A stretch of DNA of 64,000 bases from Rhynchopus sp. YZ270_cl-10 (lineage: Eukaryota; Euglenozoa; Diplonemea; Diplonemida; Diplonemidae), in the NCBI GenBank assembly GCA_964035575.1, contig OZ037926.1:372001-436000 (forward strand), read 5' to 3'. Position 1 is the stretch's first letter. Each line of letters opens with the position of its first letter. The notes under the pieces were generated by a model that was not told the DNA's origin, made no database searches, and was given only the letters and a program-made list of their open reading frames with translations. Both the position numbers and the translations under genes were made by a program. Below are positions 22,765 to 33,488 of the stretch, in pieces.

Positions 22765-22806
22765 AGGTAAGATAATCCTAAGCCCACGGCTTTTGGCTCA
22801 TCTAAA
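22765..22806. repeat. Family A hairpin repeat, divergent
   Basis: GTAAGATAATCCTAAGCCC, ACGGCTTTTGGCTCATCT: the inner stem is shifted to AAGCC/GGCTT. Confidence 0.5.
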
Positions 22807-23633
22807 AGAAAAAAAATGGAACCCGAGGGAGAGGGGGAGGAGAAAAGGGGATACTGGACCGTGTTTCGGAAGGATGGCTGTTCTTTGTATTGATTGGAGT
22901 TGTAATATAGTATGTAAAGTGAACTGTCGAAGGTGTGAATAAAAAAACCTGCCTTGAGCAATCAAAAGGGTTCAATCACTAGAACCGGTTTTTGGGGGGG
23001 GGGGGCAACAAAAAAAAAGGGGGGAAATTTCTTCAACAAAATAAATGAAAAAAAAAAGAGGGAAAAAAGAATCATAATAACCACAGGTAGGGTGGTCTGG
23101 GGAAGAGGGGGGGGCTGAAAGTACAGTAAAATATTGAAATGTGGATGGAAAGGGAATTGTGTGTTTTTGGAGGGGGGAAAAACATTTTTTCTTTTAAAAT
23201 TCCTTGAAGCGGGCATGGCTGGGATGTGAGGAGGTACACAGGATGGTAGTGGTTTTCTTTCTCTTTTGTTTGCTCCTTTCTTTGAGAAGATTCCGTTTTG
23301 GCTCAACAGAATTGCCAAAAATCTAGTCTGGAAAAAAAAATAATATAAAAGGAAGAAGGGAGAAAAGAAACTACAAAAAAAAAAAAAACAATAGAAAAAA
23401 AAGAAAAGAACTCCCATCACCACCCATACTTACACCCCCTTTCCACATCTTTTCCATCCGCTCCAAATTTTTCTTCTTCTTGTTTCGTTTAAAAACTTCA
23501 GAAAACTTTATTTCTAAAAAAAAACGGCGAAATACCGTTTCCGTTCCCATTTTCCTTTTTTTTTCTTTTGCAAAAAAAAAATCCTGACTACATCTCAGGA
23601 AATCCCATATCTATATTTTTTGTTTGTTTTTTT

Positions 23634-23666
<33 letters not shown>

Positions 23667-23686
23667 AATTTTTCATTTTCCTCCTT

Positions 23687-24340
23687 CTACAGTCCAATCA
23701 ACCCGAGGAAAATATCGGTACATGAGAGCATCACCGGCTGTTCCGGGCCCTTCTTGGAGACAGCGGAGGTCGTTTTGTTGTGCATCTCCTTTGTCAATGA
23801 GGTGAGCTCCTGGAACGACGTCGAGATGAACGCCGCAACCGGCGAGGTCGGAAGCTCTGGCTCCAGGAAGCGGGACACTGCCGCGTCATAAGCAGAGGTG
23901 CTGACAAACATCTCCCATTCACACGCTGTCAAAAACGCTGTCTCCAGACGGTTCACCTCGACCAACGAGGATCCCCCTACTGCAGCGTAGAAGGTGTTCG
24001 AGAAGAAGGTGTCGTCCAGGTACTTCGCCGCCACGATCAGCGCAACCAAGAGAAGACGGTGCATGTTTCTGAGGTTGAGCTGAACCGGGCAGCGTTCGAG
24101 GTACACCCCTGCGGCAACAATGCTGCTGGTACTGCACCCACTGTAGGACAGCCAGCGGTTCAAATAGTCCTGCAGGCTGATCGTGGGCATGGCATCGACA
24201 TCGGCATCGAAGACAGTCAATTCCTCAACCGCTCCCAGACGCTCACCCTCCGCGGCAGCCGCCTCCACCTCGCGAACAAGCCCTGCGCCAACCTCCTCAA
24301 GCGTCGCACGCACTGCACGCACTGCGCTTCCCTTTCCCAT
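23687..24340 (-). CDS. PHO80-like (cyclin P/U-type) cyclin
   Basis: Single-exon protein of 217 residues. Residues 55-160 read as one cyclin box of the PHO80 type: LQDYLNRWLSYSGCS, then LERCPVQLNLRNMHRLLL, then the hallmark AAKYLDDTFFSNTFYA, then an LE.AFL.ACEWEMFVS helix. Proteins of this family (Pfam cyclin PF08613) bind a cyclin-dependent kinase; in yeast Pho80 acts in phosphate signalling and in kinetoplastids the CYC2 type acts in the cell cycle. Which role applies here is not shown. The ATG at 24340 (MGKGSAVRAVRATLEE) was preferred to one 87 nt upstream because the extra residues come from an A/T-homopolymer leader. The C-terminal tail after the box is short. A long A-run (T-run on the plus strand, 23637-23665) follows the stop. 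Upstream lie a 112-bp foldback (24733) and dispersed repeats. Assignment to the family is firm, the partner kinase unknown. Confidence 0.9.
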   Translation of the reverse strand: MGKGSAVRAVRATLEEVGAGLVREVEAAAAEGERLGAVEELTVFDADVDAMPTISLQDYLNRWLSYSGCSTSSIVAAGVYLERCPVQLNLRNMHRLLLVALIVAAKYLDDTFFSNTFYAAVGGSSLVEVNRLETAFLTACEWEMFVSTSAYDAAVSRFLEPELPTSPVAAFISTSFQELTSLTKEMHNKTTSAVSKKGPEQPVMLSCTDIFLGLIGL

Positions 24341-24732
24341 TTTTTGTGGAGTGGTGGAGAAGGGAGGTGTGTGTTGTTGTTTTTTTTTTTGGTACAAAAA
24401 AAAGATGTACGGAAAAAAAAAAAACAAAAAAGCGGTTCTCGGAGAGTTGCTTTTTTTGGGTTTCGGCTTTTGTATTTTTTGTGAAAACGTTCAAAACTTT
24501 TTGTTAAAAAGCGTTTGTGTGTTTTGTTTTGCCTGGCTGGGGGAGGTAGTGTGGGAAAAAGGGAGGGGTAAAAAGTTGGGGAATAAAAACAAAGAGAAGG
24601 GTGTTGGGAGAGTCGTATACTTCTTGCTTTTGTTCTGGGATTTTTTTTTAAATTTTTTGTAATAAAATGTGTTCTTCTTCTGGTGTGTGTGTGTGTGTGC
24701 GAATGAAGTGGCATTTTTCTGAACCTTTTTAA

Positions 24733-24844
24733 ATCATGGAATGGCACGTTACCGGGCACCGGGAATTACTGGGTTTACATTTATTCCTTTCTTCGTTACC
24801 GGGTATTACCCGGGTCCAACCGGTACCGGGTGCCCATCCATGAT
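24733..24844. repeat. Foldback with ATCATGGA ends
   Basis: Outer arms ATCATGGA and TCCATGAT; inner GGGCACCGG pairs with CCGGTACCGGGTGCCC. The interior has repeated ACCGGG/TACCGGG and ACCCGGGT. Relatives of the inner motif (TACCCGGTACTCGG) occur at ~20918. Looks like a small foldback element upstream of the cyclin gene. Confidence 0.6.
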
Positions 24845-24918
24845 AATAAAAAAAAAAGGCGCAGAAATCGGGAAGAAAACAGCGACACAAAAAAATAAAA
24901 AAATAAAAAAGAGAGAGA

Positions 24919-24975
24919 GAAGTTGGAAGTGCAAAAAAAACGCCTCACCGTTCATTGGCGGACGCAGGGCACTGA
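24919..24975. repeat. Family B repeat
   Basis: AGAAGTTGGAAGTGC, CGCCTCACCGTTCATTGGCG, GACGCAGGGCACTGAC, upstream of the cyclin gene. Confidence 0.78.
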
Positions 24976-25097
24976 CAAAGGCCAAAAAAATCATTTTTTT
25001 TTTTTCGACAAATTCTATTTGAAAGATCGCCGCTAACCAATTTCTCCTCCCCCTCTCGTACGTTAGGTTACTATATTTCCCCTACAAAAAAAAAAAT

Positions 25098-25126
25098 ACT
25101 AAGCCTCTTGCTTAGTCACAGAGGAA
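25098..25126. repeat. Family A repeat, short
   Basis: ATACTAAGCCTCTTGCTTAG then TCAC: inner hairpin perfect, left outer arm missing. A full copy follows 35 bp on. Confidence 0.7.
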
Positions 25127-25159
25127 CGTAGAAAGTGCAAAATAAAAATAAAGAAAAGT

Positions 25160-25200
25160 TTATAAGATGATCCTAAGCCTCTCGTGCTTAGTCACCTTAA
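25160..25200. repeat. Family A hairpin repeat, best copy
   Basis: Matches the family consensus at every stem position: TTATAAGATGATCC, CTAAGC, loop CTCTCGT, GCTTAG, TCACCTTA. Preceded by AAAGAAAAGT as in most copies. Confidence 0.9.
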
Positions 25201-25995
25201 ATCCCTAAATAAAACACACCGGACAACCGGTAGGACGCAGGCAACAAAAAAAAAGCGCATTGGTTCGTAAAAACATCATTTTCCTTACTTTATCGGAAAA
25301 CTAAAGGGGGGGGGGGGGGGGGTGTAAGAAGGGGCTAGCCAGATCAGGTTTGGGGGGGAAAATGTTTAATTCTTAATTGGGTGCAACCCTTTGTTGGGAA
25401 ACAGTCCATTACTTTTTTTTTACAGACGACATTTTATTCTCAACTCTCCAGAGGTCGCAAGAAATGGGGACCTCCAAAAACTTTGTTAAAACGGTTAAAA
25501 AAGAAAAGAGAGATGACGAGAGAGAGATGGAGAGAGGAAGCATAATATAAACACAAACCGACCTAAGAGAGTCATTATTGCTCTTTAGGGAGGAATGTGT
25601 GGGACAGAAGGTTTTTTTTTTTACTCTTTTTTATTTTTTTGGTTTTGAAAAGAAAAAAAAGAGCTGTAGTGCAGTTCTCTTTGTGCAAAATATCCACCTT
25701 TTTTTTTAAAGATGAATGTGTCTTACTGGATACACAAAGCAAAACAGTATTACAAGGAGAATCAAGCTTCCTGACAAAAAAAAAAAAAAAAACAAAGAAA
25801 ACCGCCGCCTTTTTTTGGATCAAATAGTTAGAATAGTGTTGTGCCTATTACCCTTTTTTTTTTTTGCAAAGGCTCACCACTTTCCCACATTTTCAAAATC
25901 CGTTGTGTGTGTTCTTTTTTGTTTTGTTTTGTTTTTTTCCCCACCATTCAAACACCAAACAGCCTTCTTATTTTTTTGATCGGGTAGTTTCGACA

Positions 25996-26130
25996 AAAAT
26001 AGTAACTCTGATAGGTAAGTAAAAGGAAAAAAGGTTTTTTCATTGATTGCTCAATTACCCTGTTTGAGGGGTGATTGGCGACCGTATCTGAGGAACTATT
26101 TCTCCTTTAAGCTACGCTTGTAGGAATAAA
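25996..26130. repeat. Family F structured repeat, reference copy
   Basis: Outer arms AAATAGTAACTCTGATA and TATCTGAGGAACTATTT are approximate inverse repeats. The inner hairpin is CAATTACCC, loop TGTTTGAG, GGGTGATTG (nine pairs, one G-U). Between them is GGTAAGTAAAAGG and after them CTCCTTTAAGCTACGCTTG, TAGGAATAAA. Four copies, one orientation. The layout suits a folded RNA or a foldback element; the outer arms vary yet stay pairable. Confidence 0.82.
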
Positions 26131-26344
26131 AAAAAAAGCAGGAGTATGAGGGAAAGCAACATCACACTTTGCAAAAGAGGGGAAACATTAAAGGGGGGAT
26201 ATTCTCGCTTAGGGGGGAGGGGGGGGAAGAGTGTCGCTGTCGTCATTACTTATTTTTTTTTGTCCCCTTGCGCTTCTTCTTTTGTTGCATCGGCAGTGTG
26301 ACCCACCGTTTTTTGGTAGGGTTTTTTCTTCACCTTTAATGTCT

Positions 26345-27922
26345 TTACTGTCCAGCAGCCTGCATCTCTGCAGGGGAGCGCTTGGGTGCAAGCTTGCCTG
26401 TTTCCTTCAGAGAGTCGTACATTTCCAATGCATTGAGGATTGCTTGGTCCATGTTGAAGTATCTGTAAAGGTGGTGGTATGAGTCATTTCATATACGTTC
26501 GACTGAATGGAAGGTGTAATAGGGTGCACTAATTATTATGAAGAAAAAAGACACAAAAATGGTGTTAAACCCAGACTCCCCATAAACCTCGTGTACATCC
26601 CCACCAGTCGTGAACACCACAAAAAAGATATTTAAATTAAAATATCCCCCTCCCACATACTTGTAGCTCGCGAGACGCCCCACGAAGGCAACCCCTTCCT
26701 CCTTCTCGGACAGCTCCCTGTACTTTTCGTAGAGCTCTCTGTTTGCGGGGTTGGGGACAGGGTAGTACGGGTCTCCTGTTGCTGAGGAGTACTCGTAGTA
26801 GATGACCGAGCCCTTCTCTTCGCCGGACTTGACACGCGGGGGCTGGTTGGGGGTGTGCTTGTACTCCACGATGCGGGTGTACGGCACGTCAGCGGAGGTA
26901 TAGTTCACAACCATGGCCTCCTGGAAGAATCCGCCCTCGGGCTCCTTGATCGTCTTCTCTTCGAAAACGATGGAGCGGTACTCAAGCTTGGGCAGTCCTT
27001 GGCTAGCATAGAATGCGTCAATCGGCCCGGTGAAGACAAGAAGTTTGTGTTTCGGGAGTTTGTCCCGCACCTCAAAGAAGTCGCAGTTGAGACGAAGCTG
27101 CACCTTCTCTTTGGCAGCCCCTGTGAACAAAATGTTCTCGAAGATTCGGGTGTATCCTCGGGTAGGGAGGGCCTGGTATTTGCATGGGAAGTACCGGTCG
27201 TCGGTGGAGGTCCTGCAGGGAAGACGCATCAAGACGGATGCGTCCAGCTCTGCCGGGTATTTGTCCCACTGCTTCTTTGTGTAGTGCTTGAAGATCTTTT
27301 CATAAAGCTGTGGCCCCACCCTCGAGAGAGCTGCCTCCTCTCCGTTGGCAGGCTCTGCGTTGGGGACTCTCACCTTGTCGTACCACTGCTGCATTTCATC
27401 CTCATTTTTGATGTCCTCTCCGAACAGTGTGTTGACGGTTTCTTGGGTAGGGGGGATTGGGACCAAACGGTCGACTCCGTCTTTGTCTGGGACACGCCCG
27501 ACGACACGGTGGTCGAAGGGGTCCCATTCGGAGTACTGGGAAACGTACTCCCAGACGCGTTCGAATTGGGTGTGGAAGAGGTGCGCGCCGTATCCGGAGA
27601 CGCGGATGCCGGTGTCAGCGTGGAGGTAGTCGTAGACGTTGCCTCCAATGTGGTCGCGTTTGTCGATGATGACAGAGGTGAGGCCCAGCTCCTTCGCGCA
27701 CTTCTCCGCAATGATGCACCCAGACAGCCCCGCCCCCACCACCACCAGGTCCACCTCCCCCACCGTGCTGACGTCGCCGCCGGTCACCTCGGGGCCGAAC
27801 TTCATGGGCGCCTCCTCGGTGCGGCCACCTTCGTGCAGCTCATCGCGTCCACACCTCTCCTTCACAGCGTTGAGCTCTGCCCAAGGGGAGGAGGCGCGAG
27901 CACTGAACGGCCCGGTAGGCAT
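26345..27922 (-). CDS. glf: UDP-galactopyranose mutase, two exons
   Basis: Flavoenzyme that converts UDP-galactopyranose to UDP-galactofuranose, the donor for galactofuranose-containing glycans. Exon 1 is 27922-26661 and exon 2 is 26462-26345, giving 459 residues. The FAD-binding motif VVGAGLSG lies at 61-68, followed by the GLF-family signature KRDHIGGNVYDY (88-99) and YGAHLFHT (111-118). LPCRTSTDDRYFPCKYQALP and GRLASYKYFNMDQAI are also typical. The join AA/A restores ASYKYFNMDQA exactly as in the family. The intron is 198 nt (26463-26660), donor GTATGT and acceptor TTTACAG. The HIGGN form and moderate length resemble bacterial and algal enzymes more than the longer fungal/Leishmania type; this is a visual comparison only. 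The ATG at 27922 follows a C/T-rich leader; in-frame ATGs further upstream lie in non-family sequence. The intron carries a copy of a dispersed repeat (26485-26534). Confidence 0.93.
26485..26534. repeat. Family J repeat inside the mutase intron
   Basis: ATTTCATATACGTTCGACTG, AATGGAAGGTGTAATAGGG, TGCACTAATTATT. It makes up a quarter of the 198-nt intron, which may explain why that intron is longer than the 49-111 nt typical here. Confidence 0.65.
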
Positions 27923-29215
27923 CTTGGTTGTTGGCGCTTTGTTCTGGAGGTGGTGGAGTGAGGAGGAGGAGGAGCTGTGCTGAAACAGATTATTTTCAAT
28001 CGAAAGATGGAGTTTATCCATCAGCAGACACCATGCTGAATCAATCAAAAAAAGGTTGAAATACAAAGCCCCTCTCTCGTGAACAGTGTACCTTGGTCGG
28101 TTGTACCAGGAGGGGGTGGATACCCAATGCAGTCTGGACATCTATTTCGTTTTACATCTAAAGAGAGGTTGAAAAAAAGTACATTCATATACTTACTATT
28201 TATAACACAAACAGTAAGCACTAAAGGGTGTAACACGTACATCCTTCCTTTTTTTAAAAAAGTGCAAAACACCCTTTCATTCAGATGGTAAAGAGAGAAG
28301 GTGAGCAAAGGATAAGGTAAATGAATGTTGTGGATAGGGAAAGAGAATGTCAAAAAAAAAAAAGGGCGCTTTTTTTTTTTTTTTCCATACAAAAGGGATA
28401 CATTTGGAATCTATGGGGGGGGGGATTTGGGAGAGCACAATATAGGGGAGCTTTTTGGGCAACGGCCCTGAATTTACCTTTTTTTTTTTTTTTTTTTGTA
28501 CAAATTCACCCTCCGCTTCCCCCACACAGCGAAACGAGGCCGTAGGTGGGGGAAATTGGTTAGGTGTCTCCGTAAATGGGCAAAGCCACTCCCTAAAAAG
28601 GAGAGAAACGTCACCACAGATATCATGGGATATCTGGCTTTTCCTCGTGGAGCTTACCACAGTACTAAGAAGCGAGGAAAGCACGCAAGTATAAAAAAGA
28701 GAAAAAAAAAAACATTGGCAAAAGATGTAGACAAAAACTGTGGTTTTGCAGGGAAAAAAAAATTGCATCGCCGACTGCTTTCCGACTAGGATGTGATGTA
28801 CGCAATCAGGACTGGGGCGAGAGGATACGACGTTATGCCTTGTCTGAGAACACCTTACACATAAAAGGTAGAACCCTTTTGCTCATTTTCCCTCATTTTC
28901 CCACAATGTCCTTGTCCGACCGCCTCTCGTCACACACATCTTAACAATGCGGGTTTCTCTGTAGGAAAAGAGAAGTTGAAAGATAAATACTAGCCGCTCT
29001 CTCGCCTAACAAAAGAAAAGGGGTGAAGTGGATATGTGCAAAACACAACAGAAGAAGAAAAACTTGAACCATGAAACACTCCAAAGACCATAAAAGAGAC
29101 GTTAAAAAAAAAACCGCGCACACTAAAAAAACCCCGCAAGCATTCATATAACATTACCCTTTTGGGGGTGCTCCTACTTTACTGGTTTTGTCGTTGTCTC
29201 CTCCTTCTTCCCCTT
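27923..29215. other. Intergenic, mutase to coiled-coil gene
   Basis: C/T-rich leader next to the mutase start (plus-strand GGAGG units to 27975), family E copy, then non-coding sequence. A weak box C/D-like arrangement (TGTGATGTA to CTGA, ~28794-28852) was seen but is not convincing. Confidence 0.7.
28060..28159. repeat. Family E repeat upstream of the mutase gene
   Basis: AATACAAAGCCCCTCTCTCG, AACAGTGTACCTTGG, TTGTACCAGGAGGGGGTGG, CAATGCAGTCTGGACATC, TATTTCGTTTTACATCT. Lies 138 bp upstream of the start chosen for the mutase. Confidence 0.78.
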
Positions 29216-31338
29216 CTAGGTCGTTTGGCGTACTGGTGGGGAAACAACGTGGCGTACATTGGGGTGTAGCGTGGAGTTCATGTACAGTGCCGCAGCTGCC
29301 GCTGTTCGCTCTTGGGAGATGGCTGCTGCAGCGCCTGCTTGGAGGGAGTGCCGGAGGGTCGTGAGCTCTGTGCCCGACAGCGTTGCGTCTGCGCGAGCGG
29401 AGAGCACCTCGTGGCGCATCATGTCGAGCTCTGCTGTATACTCCTTGTCCGCCTCAAGGAACTTCTGTGCCATGCCCTGCTCCTTGTCCTTCAGCTTCTC
29501 CAAGGCGAGGCTGCTCTGCACAAAGCGCTCCGTCACCTCCCGCAGCTCTCCCTGCAACCCACGCAGCTCATCCTGCGCCGCCTTCTTCTCCTCCTCTTCA
29601 CGCTCGATGAGGGTGTGGAACTGTTTGTGGAGGGGGGAAGGGGTGTGAGTGTGGGGTAGGAGGAGGAGGGTAGAAAGGTACCTCATCGTCGCTGCCGTAC
29701 AAAAGCTGGAGGCAGCGGAGCAGCTCTTTGTCGCGGTTCTCAAAGCGGATGGTGAGGTGGCCGAGCTGTGTGGGGTGGTTTTGTGATGTCTCCATATTTT
29801 GTTCCCGCTTTTTTTTCCCCTCAAACCACGACAAACCTAGAACACCCCTATCCCATTCATGAGAGTCAAATGAATTAAAAAAAAAGTTGAAAGTTGAAAA
29901 ATGTCTCGCAGGTGCACATCTTGGGGAGGATAAATTTATTTTTCAAGATGCATACCTCATTCCCAATCCGTTCATTTGTTGCGTCAGGGAAGACTGGGGA
30001 CACCACCTCAGCGTTAACAGCTCCATGCACCACGGCAGTTGCAACACCACCACCGCCACCGCCGTCCACCTTCACCTCCTTCTCCTTCGCCTTCCCCGCA
30101 CCACGCGATGAAGTCCTCTTGACATCAGCGCGAGCATGCACCCGCCCTCTCTTGTCTTTATCATGCTGCGCCTTTGCTGCGAGCAACTCCTTCTCGAGCT
30201 CCGCGACACGTTCCCGCAGCTTGTCTGTCTCACCAAGACGGCGGCCTACTCTGGTCCGTTCTTTGTCCTTTTCACGGACCTTATCTTTGAGAAGAGAAAC
30301 TTCGTTGGAAAGACGGTCGCGGTCGCGCTGGATGCGTTCCAACTTTCCATCCATCTCGACACTACGCGATTCATTATGCGCAACAGCGTCGGCAAGCTTT
30401 GCACGAAGGTGCTCCACCTCCTTCTTATGCTTCGCCGCCGCAGCCCTGGTATCCCCCGCCTCGGCGAGCTCTTGCTTCAGCCTCGCATTCTCCCGTTTCA
30501 GCTGTTGCGTGGCTGCCAAACCCTTTTCTCCGGTTGCCTCCTTTTCTTGCTGCATTGCTTGGAGTCGGGATAATGCGATGTCCCGCTCATTCCGAGCCGC
30601 GAGACATTCATTTTTCGATCTCTCTGCACTAACCTCTGCATCTTTAGTCTGGGAAACCATCTCTGAAACAACACGCTGCATATTCCCCACCTTTTCATGC
30701 GCATTCGCTGCCGTCTCCGCATCCCCCCTCACCCTCTCCACCTCATTAACCAACTCCGAGATCTGCACTGCCGCCGCATCTCTTTCCTTCTCTACATCGT
30801 GCACTCTCCCTTCTAAACGCACCACCGCTGCCTTGCATGCAGCATGGCCACTTCCTCCGAATACTGAATCATCGTATGATAGCATCCTTTCAGGAGACAC
30901 TAAAGGGTGATCTGTTGGAATCGGGTGTGTCCGAATTGGCTGTGAAGAAGACGGAAGCGGTTTCTGCTGTAAATGCGCCAAAGAACACCGTGGGTTCAGC
31001 GGGCAGCTCACCATCTCCATCAACCAGGCCTCATTGTGCAACAACACCTGAAGCAGGTCTCTTCTGACCCCATCGACAACAGTAGAAGGCATTGCCGCAG
31101 TGACCTGAAGCTCTGCACATTCAGGGTCCGTAGTGTAATATAAAAAATCCTGTGCAAAATTCGGTGTGTGCAAAGCAGGGTCCGGATGCAACCCGCCAAT
31201 TGTCACCGTTTTGGCCTTCTCCGACGCAAAGAAGTCACGCAAACAGGCGGCAACCCCTTCATCTAATACCATAACACCACCATCGAGAAAGGGAAGCTTC
31301 TCCACCTGGTCTCTTGAAAGCAGGTGGAAGGACTTCAT
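29216..31338 (-). CDS. Coiled-coil protein, unknown function
   Basis: Not recognised. Preferred model has three exons: 31338-29956, 29765-29682 and 29620-29216, 623 residues. The first ~150 residues look globular (MKSFHLLSRDQVEKLPFLDG at the start). From about residue 175 to 400 the protein is a long heptad-rich coiled coil, followed by a basic and glycine-rich segment. The last ~160 residues form a second coiled coil starting FHTLIEREEEEKKAAQDEL. Intron 2 (29621-29681, 61 nt) joins GSDDE to FHTLIERE in frame; its donor GTACCT is the only non-GTATG donor in the window. Intron 1 (29766-29955, 190 nt, GTATGC to CACACAG) joins GNE to LGHLTIRFEN. If intron 1 is wrong, there are two genes, one ending at 29875 and one starting at the ATG at 29795. 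A C/T-rich leader precedes the start. It could be a structural or cytoskeletal protein; no domain supports more. Confidence 0.72.
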
Positions 31339-31492
31339 TTGTGTAGAAGAGGGTTGAAAGAGGGAGAGAGTGAAAGAGAGAGAGAGAGGGAGGGGGGAGG
31401 GAAACTCCTCCAATTCTGTTGGGTTTGGGGGGAGGTAGAGTGGGATATTGAAGGGATATTGAAGGGGCTGCGGTCAACGAAAAAAAGACATA

Positions 31493-32161
31493 TGGTGTGG
31501 CTGTACGACCACAAAATAAATCCCGTATATTATTTACATAAAGTTATGTAAATAATAGGCGTATTTTTGGTCGAAAATACGCCATTTTTGTTAATAATAC
31601 ACGTGGCAGGGGCATGTTTGTAAATAATACGCGTATGTAACGCCTGTCCGAGAATGCGAAGAACAAGGCCAAGTCGGCCTTAAGTCGTCCAGGTGCTTCC
31701 AGATCGAAGCACCGGTCAAAGCCTCCCAGCTGGAAAACCCTCGGAAACCGACCACAGGTTCGACGTATTCCTCCCAGCATAGAAAGCACCTAGCATAGAA
31801 ACGGGAGGGCCGAAAAAGCTAAGTCGGAGGCGCGCAAGAACAAGCGATAAGAAGCAGCGTGTTTTCGACAGGGAGTAAAAAGGGAGTATCAATGAACAGT
31901 CAAACGTTTTTCTTTATGCTATCACTCATAGACAACGGTCATCAGCATCAGCAACAGCAAATACTTGCGCAAAAGTGATCCTACACTGGGTCGTCGTCAG
32001 ACACCGTGGCAGTGAGCGGGGGCAGGGGCAGATGGGCTAGCTTGACAAAAAAAAACACAAACATCTGGAATGCGAATCACAAAAAAGCCGCACCAAAAAA
32101 CCCAGATGCCCAGAATAGCAGAAAATAGCCCAAAAATAGCACCCCCCCTTCAGCCACACCA
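31493..32161. mobile_element. TIR element of the TGGTGTGGCTG family, long form
   Basis: Starts TGGTGTGGCTG and ends with its exact inverse, CAGCCACACCA. A 5-bp direct repeat ACATA flanks it (31488-31492, 32162-32166). The 669-bp body holds a perfect palindrome (TATTATTTACATAA and its inverse, ~31529-31558), a hairpin with GGCGTATTTT (~31559), and AAAATAGC-type repeats near the right end. Both ends match the 93-bp element forming the intron at 47559-47651, including ACGACC next to the left end and GCACCCCC next to the right end. No open frame of note. Confidence 0.75.
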
Positions 32162-32491
32162 ACATAGTGGAGTACTAAGGACAGATCAGTTGGTATAATG
32201 CTATGTTTAGTTTTGAAGGAATATTAGAGGGATATTGGAGGGATACACGGTGGCCAGTTTGATGTGGGAAACCATCAAAAGTGGACAAAAATACCTGGTT
32301 GAGAATTGCTCTCTCGCGGGTGAGCCGTCTGGGAGAACGTATGCTCTCCAAAAAAAACGTCAAATTTTTGACGCTCTCCCGCATCAAACTGACTGTGCAT
32401 TGAAGGGATATTGAAGGGAGGAGGGAAAAGGGTTGGGGGAGAGGGAGAAGGGGGATCCTTTTTGTGTCGATCCAAAGAAGAGAAAAGTTTA

Positions 32492-32829
32492 CCGTAAAAA
32501 TATTTATTCTGGGCTGTAACTATTCTGAGACAGAAGTATACTGGACCGGAACAAAACTGGAACACTTGGGGTTTTTGGGGGTGTCCCAGTTTTGTTCCGG
32601 CCCAGAACAGTTCTGTTGGGGTAGAATTTTTATCCCCATTCCCACCCCACCCAGGTGCATAGTGCATCTTTGGGCAAAAAAAAAAAAAAATCGTCGCACT
32701 CCTCGTTTTTTTTTGACAAGGCACGGATACCCCCCCCAAAACAATGCTGGTACGGAACAAAACTGGAACAATCGACGATTTTTTGGGGTGTTCCAGTTTT
32801 GTTCCGGCCCAGAATAAATATTTTTACGG
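32492..32829. mobile_element. MITE with TA target duplication, mariner-like
   Basis: Perfect inverted ends of about 23 bp beginning CCGTAAAAATATTTATTC, flanked by TA on each side (32490-32491 and 32830-32831). TA duplication is typical of Tc1/mariner. Inside, GGAACAAAACTGG and its inverse occur twice each, forming two further hairpins (~32548-32608 and ~32753-32810). 338 bp, non-coding. Confidence 0.82.
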
Positions 32830-33488
32830 TATTAGAATTTACCATCAGCCTCTCGAGTATGATGTGTGAAGCAACTGTTAATATACCCCTCCCACCACCT
32901 TCCCCAATTTTCAAAAAAATGGACAAAAAAAGGGGACTGCGAATGGGGCAGATTCCCGCATTCACAATACTCTGCTGAGAACCCACAGACGATCTATCAG
33001 TGAGAACAAAAAAAAACCCCCCTCCACGTAGAGCAAAGGAGGGAAAAAAGCTTTGACTCAATACGTGGCAGGGTTGTGCAAGCATAGGATGGAGAATCAA
33101 AAGAGAACATAAAAGTAAGGTGAGCATAAGTCTGTCACTTAAGTCAAACCTTTAAAAAAATGTGGCTAATAATACACACAGTGGGGACTTCGTGTACCCA
33201 CTGAAAACGAGGTGTCTGTGCCTCAAAAGGCTGAGTGAGGAGTAGAATGGTGTGTATGTGGTGAAACATCACAAAAAAAAAAAATTGTTTTGATACTAAC
33301 CCTGTACGGTGCTAGGTTTGCCTTGGGGGATAGCGTGGAGGGATGAATTTCATAGCAAGCACAAAGAAAGTGTTGTTGGGACCAACTTTTCGTACCTGCA
33401 CATTTATTTATCTCGTGTTTTTTGAAGAAATTTAATTGGGCAATTCCTCTCGGGGAATATTGCCCACATAGTATTTGTATTATTGGGT

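Larger units (their letters stand above)
11926..23686. other. Gene-free
   Basis: No gene seen. Densest region for families A, C, D and F, plus foldbacks at 13153, 18156 and 20098. A non-repetitive stretch at 19380-19500 has no recognised role. Confidence 0.7.
24341..26344. other. Intergenic, cyclin to mutase
   Basis: Contains the foldback at 24733, repeats of families B, A (two) and F, an 18-base G run (25304-25321) and AG tracts. No coding sequence seen. Confidence 0.75.

Noticed and set aside
1-23686. Dozens of 60-165-codon frames rich in Phe, Lys, Leu and Ser
   Set aside because: They are translations of A/T homopolymers, have no family motifs and overlap one another on both strands.
28794-28852. 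Box C/D snoRNA
   Set aside because: TGTGATGTA and CTGA are present but the flanking terminal stem and a D' box are not convincing.
29598-29795. Separate small gene starting METSQNHPTQ
   Set aside because: Not excluded, but the exon boundary CACACAG/CTCGG in phase with the upstream GTATGC donor makes one gene more likely; kept as the stated alternative.
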